64,000 bases of DNA from Limibacter armeniacum (GTDB lineage: Bacteria; Bacteroidota; Bacteroidia; Cytophagales; Flammeovirgaceae), in the NCBI RefSeq assembly GCF_036880985.1, contig NZ_JBAJNO010000009.1:186001-250000 (forward strand), in the 5' to 3' direction. The position numbers were made by a program, and so were the translations under genes. Shown here in pieces: positions 25,153 through 32,003 of this stretch (positions are counted from its first letter, which is position 1; every line of letters begins with the position of its first letter). Under the pieces are notes generated by a model. That model did no database searches and was not told the DNA's origin. It saw only the letters and a list, made by a program, of their open reading frames with translations.

Positions 25153-25838
25153 AGTCTCCCGCTGTAAATATTTAACTTATAAAACCTCTGTTTACTAAGC
25201 TCCAAGCACAATTCTCACCCTTCTTTCTTCTCGCTAGTCACTCTTTCAAAAGGTTTTCAACCTTTCTTCTAAAAGAACATTTCAGATACTGAAGCAATAT
25301 AATTCTGATTGCGCATTTCATTTCCGAATCTGAATGTAAAAATACAATTTTTCATTCAATACCCCACCCTAGATTTGAAAATGCTTACTACTTCCAGAAA
25401 ATAAAGAATATGCCCTCTATGATATAAAGAACCTACATAATAATTAACAATTCAAGGAATAGGATGTTTGAAATTATCACAAACAAGTACAGTTCCGTCT
25501 TATTATTTTTCAAATTCACCTATTTCTCTTCGATATAGGTCGTTGATGAAAGAGGAAAAATCACTATTCTTAAAAATGATTAAAGTGCATCTTAAAATAT
25601 TACAACCAAACTTTCTCTTACATTCTACAACATTTTGATAACCTGTTTATTACATTTACCCCTTATTAATAATGTAAAACCAAGTGTCTTCAAGGCTAGT
25701 TTCAGATGCATAATTTTCTTTCCCTTGAAAAAACATTCTGTTAAATTCGCTACTCAAAAAATACAATCTTAATTTGAAAGCAGCATTCGGATTTTACCAT
25801 ATCAGCCAAACCCGAATGTTTGTTACCTGAGTATAAAT
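25153..25838. other. 686-base AT-rich gap between folP and the DUF1599 gene
   Basis: This is a divergent intergenic region. I see no convincing frame and no clean TAnnTTTG promoter for either side. The only structure noted is the inverted repeat CATTCGG (25784-25790) / CCGAATG (25812-25818), spaced by 21 bases and ending 20 bases before the ATG at 25839. It could form a leader hairpin. Confidence 0.3.
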
Positions 25839-26390
25839 ATGGAACAGACAACGAATACAGAACAGGAGTACAAAGCCGTTATCCGTAAGTGTAGAGAGCT
25901 ATTTGAGAAGAAAACAAAAGACTATGGTACAGCATGGCGTATCCTGCGATTGCCGTCCATTACTGACCAGATCTATATCAAGGCGCAGCGTATAAGGTCC
26001 ATTCAGGAGAAAGGTGAACAAAAGGTTTCTGATGATATCAGTGGTGAATTTATTGGCATTATCAATTATTGCCTGATGGCACTGACACAAATTGAGCTGG
26101 CAAATGACAAAAGGATGGAACTTCCTGTGGAAGTTGTCATGGAACAATATGACAAGCATGCACAGCAAACCATGGAACTGATGTTTGACAAAAACCATGA
26201 CTATGGGGAGGCTTGGAGACAAATGCGTATCAGCAGCATTACAGATATTATTCTGATGAAACTACTGAGGGTAAAACAGATTGAGGAGAATCAAGGTCAT
26301 ACATTGATATCAGAAGGCATTGATGCTAATTACCAGGACATGATCAACTATGCTGTATTCTGCCTCATCCTTTCCGGCTTTGCCGAATAA
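25839..26390 (+). CDS. DUF1599 protein with two tandem repeats
   Basis: 183 residues, cytoplasmic, no signal. The protein is built from two copies of one unit. The first, at about residues 10-85, carries KKTKDYGTAWRILRLPSITD, and the second, at about 105-180, carries KNHDYGEAWRQMRISSITD. Each copy is followed by a QRIRSIQE- or LRVKQIEE-type helix and an Ile-Asn-Tyr helix (IGIINYCLMAL, QDMINYAVFCL). This matches the DUF1599 family, which is linked in the literature to nucleotide-modification-type domains and has no settled function. The gene is 32 bases ahead of the DoxX gene and probably co-transcribed with it. Confidence 0.88.
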   Translation: MEQTTNTEQEYKAVIRKCRELFEKKTKDYGTAWRILRLPSITDQIYIKAQRIRSIQEKGEQKVSDDISGEFIGIINYCLMALTQIELANDKRMELPVEVVMEQYDKHAQQTMELMFDKNHDYGEAWRQMRISSITDIILMKLLRVKQIEENQGHTLISEGIDANYQDMINYAVFCLILSGFAE

Positions 26391-26422
26391 GACTTTTAGA
26401 ACATAAGCTGAAGAGACAAACC

Positions 26423-27541
26423 ATGAAGACACTCAACAAGTTACTGACCTTTTTTGTAGGAGCTACTTTCATCTTTTCTGGAGCGGTCAAAATTATTGAC
26501 CCAAAGGGAACTGCCATTAAGCTAGAGGAATACTTCTATGTATTTGCAGCTGATGTTGCTGACTCTTTTCCAGCACTGGAAAGCCTGTTTACAGAACTAA
26601 TGCCTTACGCATTGGTTATTTCGGTAGTACTTTCCACAATGGAGGTTGTATTGGGCGCTGCCCTACTGACCAACTTCTACAAAAAGGTAACTTTAAGGTT
26701 GCTATTGCTGCTGCTTGCCTTCTTCGGTTTCCTAACGTTCTATTCAGCCTATTTCAATCGTGTAACTGACTGTGGATGTTTTGGGGACTTTATCAAATTT
26801 TCACCATGGGGTTCATTCACCAAGGACATGATCTTGTTGACCGCTTCATTGCTGTTACTGATCCATCCTTCATCCAAAGATAACTTCAAGACTCCACTTG
26901 GGGGTATCTTCACATTCTTGGCTACTGCAGCATCTTTGAGTGTGGGTATTTATGCCATTCGCCACTTACCTCCAATTGATTTTAGAGTATATGCAGTTGG
27001 TGCTAATATTCCTGAGCTTATGCAACCTGCTGAGCAATGTGAGTATTTGTATATCATGGAAAAGGATGGAGAAACGGTTGAGATGAAACAGTACCCTACT
27101 GACCCTTCATACAAATACAAGGAAATGAGAATTCTGAATGAGGAAGCTTGTAAACCAAAAATCACGGATTATGCTGTTTCATCCTTGGAAGGTGATGATG
27201 TTACGCAGGCAACCTTAACAGGCAAGTCACTCCTTATTATCATTCATGATACCAAGAAAGCAGACAAGACCATCTGGGCAGGAATCAACGAGCTGTGTCA
27301 GGATGCTAAAGAAGCAGGCATTCACCCTATGATTCTTACATCTGATGCATCTGGTATCACTAACTTTGCTCAACAGCATAACCTGACAGAGGACATTTAT
27401 TTGTCAGATGCTACTGTACTAAAAACAATGATTCGTTCCAATCCAGGTATTATTCTAATGGAAGATGGCGTTGTAAAAGGTAAGTGGCACTATAACGATA
27501 CTCCTCAAATTGAAGAGGTAGGACAACTGCTCATAAAATAG
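26423..27541 (+). CDS. DoxX/MauE-like membrane protein with C-terminal thioredoxin-like domain (BT_3928 type)
   Basis: 372 residues. The first 180 residues hold about five hydrophobic helices with the DoxX-type start LTFFVGATFIFSGAVKIIDPKG and the motif TDCGCFGDFIKFSPW, whose paired cysteines occur in MauE-like proteins. Residues about 190-372 are extramembrane and look like a thioredoxin-like fold (SLLIIIHDTKKADKTIW, PGIILMEDGVVKGKWH) but without a CxxC motif. It is probably involved in redox or electron-transfer maturation at the membrane, but the exact role is not known. Bacteroidota often place such a gene beside DUF1599, triosephosphate isomerase or shikimate kinase genes. The neighbourhood here (DUF1599 before, aroK two genes later) fits. 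Confidence 0.88.
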   Translation: MKTLNKLLTFFVGATFIFSGAVKIIDPKGTAIKLEEYFYVFAADVADSFPALESLFTELMPYALVISVVLSTMEVVLGAALLTNFYKKVTLRLLLLLLAFFGFLTFYSAYFNRVTDCGCFGDFIKFSPWGSFTKDMILLTASLLLLIHPSSKDNFKTPLGGIFTFLATAASLSVGIYAIRHLPPIDFRVYAVGANIPELMQPAEQCEYLYIMEKDGETVEMKQYPTDPSYKYKEMRILNEEACKPKITDYAVSSLEGDDVTQATLTGKSLLIIIHDTKKADKTIWAGINELCQDAKEAGIHPMILTSDASGITNFAQQHNLTEDIYLSDATVLKTMIRSNPGIILMEDGVVKGKWHYNDTPQIEEVGQLLIK

Positions 27542-27605
27542 TTACTGATGTAGAGTTCTTACTTTAGCCTTGAACTTTTTACATTTGACTGATAAAACTA
27601 AAACT

Positions 27606-27639
27606 GCTGAAAATGTTGGCTTAGCCGCCACTTTTCAGC
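27606..27639 (+). terminator. Hairpin after the DoxX gene
   Basis: GCTGAAAA (27606-27613) pairs with TTTTCAGC (27632-27639), and an inner GGC/GCC helix closes the loop. There is no T-run after it, so it may be an attenuator or an RNA-stabilising structure and not a terminator. Confidence 0.4.
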
Positions 27640-27700
27640 CAATCTCCAATCGTTGTTGATCTAACGATTCTTGGTAGCTGAATCTAAAACCTAATGCAGG

Positions 27701-28756
27701 ATGCTAAAATACATTGCTAAAAGGCTGGTAAATGGCTTTTTTGTTCTTCAGGGGGTAATCCTGATTACATTTTTTCTGTTTCACACCCTACCAGGTGACC
27801 CAGTTGAACTGATGGCTGGGCAAAATGCTGACATCCAAACCAGGGAGATGATCAGGCAAGACCTTGGTTTGGATAAGCCGCTGCATGTACAATATGCATA
27901 TTACTTGAATGACCTTTCGCCAATCAGTGTTTACAACAACACTCCTGCTAATCAAGCCAAGTATGATTATCACATCTTGATAGGATTAGGTGACAAGGTT
28001 TTGACAGCAAAGATGCCCTATCTCAGAAGGTCTTTCCAGTCAAACAGAAGAGTTGATGAAATCCTGATAGACAGCTTACCGGGTACACTTTGGCTGGCAC
28101 TGGCTTCTATGCTGTTTGCTACCGTTGTAGGAATTATATTAGGACTTATTGCTGCCTTGAAATACAATACGTTTTGGGACAACTTTTTTGTCACAACTTC
28201 TGTATTCGGTATCTCAACACCTTCATTTGTTTCAGCGATCCTTATTTCGATCACATTTGGCTATTACCTGTCTGACTTCACACATTTAAGTATGACAGGC
28301 TCACTATGGGAAAACCACCCCATATACGGAAGAGAACTACACCTTGAAAATATCATATTACCTGCATTTACCCTTGGTATCAGACCCTTGGCTATCATTA
28401 TGCAGCTTACAAGAAGCTCAATGCTTGACGTGCTTTCTCAGGACTATATCCTAACGGCAAAAGCCAAAGGACTTGCTCCAATTGCCGTTATCCTGAAGCA
28501 TGCACTTAAAAATGCACTAAACCCTGTTATTACAACTGTATCAGGATGGCTTGCCTCCTTAACGACAGGTGCTTTCTTTGTTGAATATATCTTTAAGTGG
28601 AAAGGCATTGGTCTGAAAACGATTCAGGCAATTGAGTTTTTGGATCTTCCAATTATCATTGGTTCTACCTTGATGATTGCATCTATTTTTATTCTAATCA
28701 ATATCATCGTAGACATATTATATGCGGTCATTGACCCAAGGGTAAGACTCTATTAA
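27701..28756 (+). CDS. ABC transporter permease, DppB/OppB type
   Basis: 351 residues. It begins like OppB (LKYIAKRLVNGFFVLQGVILITFFLFHTLPGDPVELMAG, with conserved Pro-Gly-Asp-Pro) and has about six helices. The ATPase-contact EAA-type loop is DYILTAKAKGLAPIAVILKH. A soluble stretch of about 55 residues after the first helix (SVYNNTPANQAKYDYHILIG) is longer than in the Escherichia coli protein, as in other Bacteroidota. It should pair with a DppC-type permease, ATPases and a binding protein for peptide uptake, but none of these is in the window, so the rest of the transporter is encoded elsewhere. The function is therefore inferred from family only. Confidence 0.92.
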   Translation: MLKYIAKRLVNGFFVLQGVILITFFLFHTLPGDPVELMAGQNADIQTREMIRQDLGLDKPLHVQYAYYLNDLSPISVYNNTPANQAKYDYHILIGLGDKVLTAKMPYLRRSFQSNRRVDEILIDSLPGTLWLALASMLFATVVGIILGLIAALKYNTFWDNFFVTTSVFGISTPSFVSAILISITFGYYLSDFTHLSMTGSLWENHPIYGRELHLENIILPAFTLGIRPLAIIMQLTRSSMLDVLSQDYILTAKAKGLAPIAVILKHALKNALNPVITTVSGWLASLTTGAFFVEYIFKWKGIGLKTIQAIEFLDLPIIIGSTLMIASIFILINIIVDILYAVIDPRVRLY

Positions 28757-28889
28757 TATTTCAAGCATTTGAAGGACTAAGAAGAAATCATTTCACTAAA
28801 ATATCTTCTTCGGCAACTATATTGGCTTGGAATAAGTTAGTAGTGAATAGAAGGCTAATTATTCTGTAAAAAGCAATCGAAACTAATAC

Positions 28890-29417
28890 ATGCGTGTTTA
28901 TCTGATCGGAATGCCAGGGTCCGGAAAATCAACCTTGGGAAAGAAACTAGCTGAAGCAATGCAATATGCTTTCGTGGATCTTGACACTGAAATCGAGTCA
29001 AGCGAAGGAAAGTCTATTCCTGATATTTTTGAACATGATGGAGAAGACTATTTCAGAAAGATTGAAAAGTATATTCTTCAAAAAACCACCCCTGACAATA
29101 CCATTATTGCTACTGGTGGAGGGGCTCCATGCTTTTATGACAACATGGATTTCATCAACAACAATGGTGTCTCCATTTTCATTGACACACCGGTCAAAGA
29201 GCTTGCCTCAAGAGTGATGAAGCAGATTGGAGACAGACCACTTTTGGACGGAATTGAGAATCTTGAAGATATGACACGCCTGCTGGCAGGTAAGCGGGAA
29301 AAGAGAATTGGCTTCTATGAGCAAGCCGATATTGTACTAGAGGATGATCAGGAAATTGATATTACTTCATTGGTTCAGCAGGTCTACAATTTTGACAAGC
29401 AAACAGCTCAAGAATAA
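28890..29417 (+). CDS. aroK: Shikimate kinase
   Basis: 175 residues, normal length. The P-loop GMPGSGKST is at residues 7-15. The shikimate-binding Asp pair lies in FVDLDTEIE at about 31-38. FRKIEKYIL contributes the conserved Arg, and ATGGGAPCF at about 77-85 is the GGG substrate loop. The lid Arg is in RPLLDG. It phosphorylates shikimate in the route to aromatic amino acids, in the cytoplasm. It is transcribed after the permease gene with a 133-base gap and ends at a very strong terminator shared with the DUF445 gene. Confidence 0.96.
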   Translation: MRVYLIGMPGSGKSTLGKKLAEAMQYAFVDLDTEIESSEGKSIPDIFEHDGEDYFRKIEKYILQKTTPDNTIIATGGGAPCFYDNMDFINNNGVSIFIDTPVKELASRVMKQIGDRPLLDGIENLEDMTRLLAGKREKRIGFYEQADIVLEDDQEIDITSLVQQVYNFDKQTAQE

Positions 29418-29434
29418 TTGAAATATATCAGCAC

Positions 29435-29471
29435 AAAAAATCCCTTCATTTATAGAATGAAGGGATTTTTT
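29435..29471. terminator. Very strong bidirectional terminator, aroK / DUF445
   Basis: AAAAAATCCCTTCATT (29435-29450) pairs with AATGAAGGGATTTTTT (29456-29471). This is a perfect 16-bp stem with a 5-base loop and A/T runs at both ends. Confidence 0.95.
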
Positions 29472-29490
29472 ATGTTTTATGAAATTAAAA

Positions 29491-30084
29491 TTATGACATC
29501 AAAACCAAACCTACCTGAAGCAAGCCAATCAAGAAACCTAAGATTGCACCCATAACTTCGATAAAGGTAAGCTCTTTCTTGATCACGGACATGAGTAGGT
29601 CTTCAAACTTCTCATCCGAGAATGCCATTACCTTGTCTGTCACCATTTGTTCAATATCTACATTCTCAATCTTCTCTGAGATCTTGAGCGTCATCTGTGG
29701 TACCATATCATCTACCATGCCTTCCACTTTGCCACGAATCTGGACCACGACCTGATCTCCACCGAACAGGCTTAACATCGCCTCAGCCCCTTTCAGTTTC
29801 TCTTCCAGATACTCATCCAGTTTCTCCATCACTGCCGACTTAATCTGATCATGGCTATCATTTGATTGGAGCTTGGTCGAGATCATATCTGGTGTAAAAA
29901 GGTCTTTTGCCACAATCTTGCCTAACCTTTTAGCCAAAGTAGGCTTTCGTTTTGGGAAAATACCCTGAAGCTTAAAGATGATAAGGTCCATTTCCTTACG
30001 AGGATGGAAAAGCATCTTGATCGCCACGTAGTTAGTAAACCAGCCAATCGCAGCCGAGATGACTGGTAAAAAGTAAACCATCAT
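29491..30084 (-). CDS. DUF445 family membrane protein
   Basis: 197 residues. The N-terminal helix (MVYFLPVISAAIGWFTNYVAIKMLFHP) carries the family signature GWFTNYVAIKMLFHPR. The soluble middle is helical and charged (MEKLDEYLEEKLKGAEAML). The protein ends in a second hydrophobic helix (VMGAILGFLIGLLQVGLVLM). Function unknown, and the family is widespread in bacteria at the cytoplasmic membrane. It is the second gene of a maf-DUF445 operon, 30 bases after maf. Confidence 0.9.
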   Translation of the reverse strand: MMVYFLPVISAAIGWFTNYVAIKMLFHPRKEMDLIIFKLQGIFPKRKPTLAKRLGKIVAKDLFTPDMISTKLQSNDSHDQIKSAVMEKLDEYLEEKLKGAEAMLSLFGGDQVVVQIRGKVEGMVDDMVPQMTLKISEKIENVDIEQMVTDKVMAFSDEKFEDLLMSVIKKELTFIEVMGAILGFLIGLLQVGLVLMS

Positions 30085-30114
30085 ATTATTTGATAATTAG
30101 TTTTTAAAATCAGT

Positions 30115-30687
30115 TTAGAATGTTTTCAGTTGCTGGTAGAGCTTATCAGTTGGCAATCCCATCACGTTAAAGTAGGTACCTTCAATCGCACTAATTCCAA
30201 TCAATCCAATCCACTCCTGAATACCATAAGCGCCAGCCTTGTCAAAAGGTTTATATTGGTCAATATAATAATCGATTTCTGAAGCTGTCAGCTGATGAAA
30301 GCGAACCTTTGTAACATCAGAAAAAGTCACTTTCTTCTCATTCCCCATCAAGCAAACCCCTGTATAAACCTCATGCTCTTTTCCTGACATTGCCTCAATC
30401 ATCTCATATGCCTCATCCCTGTCAGCAGGTTTTCCCAACACTTGACCATTATTGACAACAACCGTATCAGAAGTAATCAGTAATTCATCATCTCCCAATG
30501 TTCCTGCAAAAGCATCCGCCTTTAAAGCAGCTAAATAAGTAGCCACCTGATCCACAGGAATGGATGAAGGAAATATTTCTTCAACATCTTTGGTTCTCAC
30601 CTCAAACTCAAACCCCATTTCTTGAAGCAATTGCTGCCTTCTTGGTGACTTTGAAGCTAGTACAAGTCGTTTTCTTAACGGAAACAT
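30115..30687 (-). CDS. maf: Maf-type nucleoside triphosphate pyrophosphatase
   Basis: 190 residues, normal length. Signatures are LVLASKSPRRQQLLQEMGF (the conserved Ser-x-x-Arg-Arg substrate loop), LITSDTVVVNNGQVLGKPADRDEA with the catalytic Asp, and DKAGAYGIQEW near the end. The SDTVV and KAGAYGIQ pattern fits the dTTP/UTP-preferring YhdE group, which removes non-canonical pyrimidine nucleotides. Overexpression in other bacteria affects division. It is the first gene of a two-gene unit with DUF445. Confidence 0.94.
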   Translation of the reverse strand: MFPLRKRLVLASKSPRRQQLLQEMGFEFEVRTKDVEEIFPSSIPVDQVATYLAALKADAFAGTLGDDELLITSDTVVVNNGQVLGKPADRDEAYEMIEAMSGKEHEVYTGVCLMGNEKKVTFSDVTKVRFHQLTASEIDYYIDQYKPFDKAGAYGIQEWIGLIGISAIEGTYFNVMGLPTDKLYQQLKTF

Positions 30688-30794
30688 ATATTTGATTTAG
30701 AATATGAAAATACATTTTCAGATGCAAAAATAACCATTCATTCCAAAAATTTATCCTTATAACCTTTTCATAACCTATTTAGATATACTAAAAC

Positions 30795-30829
30795 AAAAAA
30801 CACCCACCAGCTAGGCTGACAGGTGTTTT
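30795..30829 (-). terminator. Terminator after the Lrp-family gene
   Basis: AAAACACC (30797-30804) pairs with GGTGTTTT (30822-30829). An inner CAGC/GCTG helix (30808-30811 with 30815-30818) makes a bipartite hairpin. The minus strand runs into six T. Confidence 0.7.
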
Positions 30830-30858
30830 CCAAAAGCTTTAGTTTAAATAGCACTTAA

Positions 30859-31338
30859 TTAAATGCCATAATCATTTGCAAAAGAGATAGGTCTATTGAA
30901 CTTTTCCTCCAATGAAATAAAGGTTTCTGTTCTTGATATGCCCGCTACTTTCTGAATCTTGTCGTGCAACACTTCACGTAAGTGCTTTGTGTCTTTACAA
31001 GCAATCCTGACAAAAATACTCCAATCACCTGTAGTGTAGTGGAGGTTCAGAATTTCAGGAATCTTAGCCAACTCTTGGCTCACCTGTTCATAAAGGGAGC
31101 TTTTCTCAAGAAAAATACCTAGAAATGCCGTAATGTCGTAGCCCAATCTTCCAAAGTCGATATCGAGCGTTGCACCTTTAACGATTCCCATTTTCTCCAT
31201 CTTCTTCATACGTACATGCACTGTACCTCCGGAGACAGGAATTCGTTCAGCTATTTCAGTGTAAGGAGTTTTTGCGTCTTTGAGTAGTTCGGTTAGTATT
31301 TTGACGTCTATCTCATCAATTTCCAAATTTCTCTCCAT
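30859..31338 (-). CDS. Lrp/AsnC-family transcriptional regulator
   Basis: 159 residues. The N-terminal winged helix-turn-helix is at about residues 8-60: IDVKILTELLKDAKTPYTEIAERI opens it and VSGGTVHVRMKKMEKMGIVKGATLDID carries the recognition helix. The ligand-sensing RAM domain fills the rest (ILNLHYTTGDWSIFVRIACKDTKHLREVL). Such proteins form octameric feast/famine regulators that bind amino acids. The regulon here is unknown. A perfect -7 box lies 39 bases before the ATG. Confidence 0.93.
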   Translation of the reverse strand: MERNLEIDEIDVKILTELLKDAKTPYTEIAERIPVSGGTVHVRMKKMEKMGIVKGATLDIDFGRLGYDITAFLGIFLEKSSLYEQVSQELAKIPEILNLHYTTGDWSIFVRIACKDTKHLREVLHDKIQKVAGISRTETFISLEEKFNRPISFANDYGI

Positions 31339-31376
31339 CTCGTTGAAATTATTGTAATATATGTGCCGTTTCGGAG

Positions 31377-31384
31377 CAAATATA
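31377..31384 (-). promoter_or_regulatory. -7 box for the Lrp-family gene
   Basis: Read on the minus strand, TATATTTG followed by C matches the -7 consensus. Predicted start about 31370, leader about 30 bases. Confidence 0.5.
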
Positions 31385-31714
31385 TCAGTAAAATAGAAAT
31401 AAACCCTTTATTTATTGTAAAATTTACCGTTAATAAGTAGCAATTATCAATTTAGTTCCTCCTTTCTGAAGAAATTTCTAAATATCCAACCATACACTAT
31501 TCTTACTTTCCACCATCATAACAAACATTACATCTGTTTTTGAATATTTAAGAAGAAATACCCTCACATTTTGATGATTTATCAAAATTTCAGCCAATAA
31601 TATTAATTTTTAATAGAGACATTAGGTAGGTAAGATATTTTGTTCTAGATTATTGGCTATTACTAAAGCTGACTAAGAATTGTACTGAAATTTTACTTAA
31701 TAAGTCTAAAAAGC
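31385..31714. other. 330-base AT-rich stretch without a gene
   Basis: This is the left part of the 665-base gap between the Lrp gene and yidC. I see no frame and no strong hairpin in it. It separates the Lrp promoter from the promoter of the candidate RNA. Confidence 0.3.
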
Positions 31715-31745
31715 TTTCATTTAATAGATTTCAGCTTTAAATTTG
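31715..31745 (+). promoter_or_regulatory. Promoter of the candidate ncRNA
   Basis: TAAATTTG (31738-31745) is a perfect -7 box. TTTC (31715-31718) stands 19 bases upstream as a near match to the TTTG -33 box. The start would be about 31752. Confidence 0.55.
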
Positions 31746-31751
31746 CAGCAT

Positions 31752-31912
31752 GTTATTGAGAAAGGATTGTAACAGATCCTAAAGTCAGTTCCGATCTGAG
31801 CGGAAAAATGACCTGAGGTGCAATTCCTCACTGACTACAAGCATGTGTTTATTTTATGTGTTGTTTATTGGTTAAGGTTAAAGGTATGTGAATATTTCGC
31901 ATACCTTTTTTT
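31752..31912 (+). ncRNA. Candidate structured small RNA, about 160 nt
   Basis: No protein frame explains this stretch. Reading from the predicted start, a first hairpin is AGGAT (31763-31767) with ATCCT (31776-31780). A three-way junction follows: the closing stem is AGTCAG (31783-31788) with CTGACT (31831-31836), enclosing hairpins TTCCG/CGGAA (31789-31793 with 31801-31805) and TGAGG/CCTCA (31814-31818 with 31826-31830). A less structured T-rich region leads to a strong terminator. CAGAT (31773-31777) can pair instead with ATCTG (31794-31798), which allows an alternative fold. The unit converges on yidC and has no + strand gene after it, so it is free-standing and not a leader. I could not match it to SRP RNA, 6S RNA, tmRNA or RNase P. 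Confidence 0.55.
31880..31912 (+). terminator. Terminator of the candidate ncRNA
   Basis: AAAGGTATGTG (31880-31890) pairs with CGCATACCTTT (31898-31908), giving 11 pairs including one G-T wobble, with loop AATATTT. A run of seven T ends at 31912. No + strand gene precedes it within 2 kb other than the candidate RNA. Confidence 0.88.
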
Positions 31913-31940
31913 GTTTCCATACATCAGTACATTTCAGCAC

Positions 31941-31979
31941 AAAAAAAATCCCCGAAAATAGTCGTAACCATTTTCGGGG
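31941..31979 (-). terminator. Terminator after yidC
   Basis: CCCCGAAAAT (31950-31959) and ATTTTCGGGG (31970-31979) form a 10-bp stem with a 10-base loop. The minus strand then has eight T (31941-31948). Confidence 0.9.
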
Positions 31980-32003
31980 GATTATATATAGAAAAGCTAA
32001 ATA

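Noticed and set aside
31783-31836. Cobalamin riboswitch
   Set aside because: Only one local hairpin with GGTGCAATTCC resembles it. The B12 box and other conserved segments are missing, and no + strand gene follows.
31752-31912. 6S RNA or bacterial SRP RNA
   Set aside because: The two ends do not pair into a long rod as in 6S RNA, and the conserved SRP core loop is absent.
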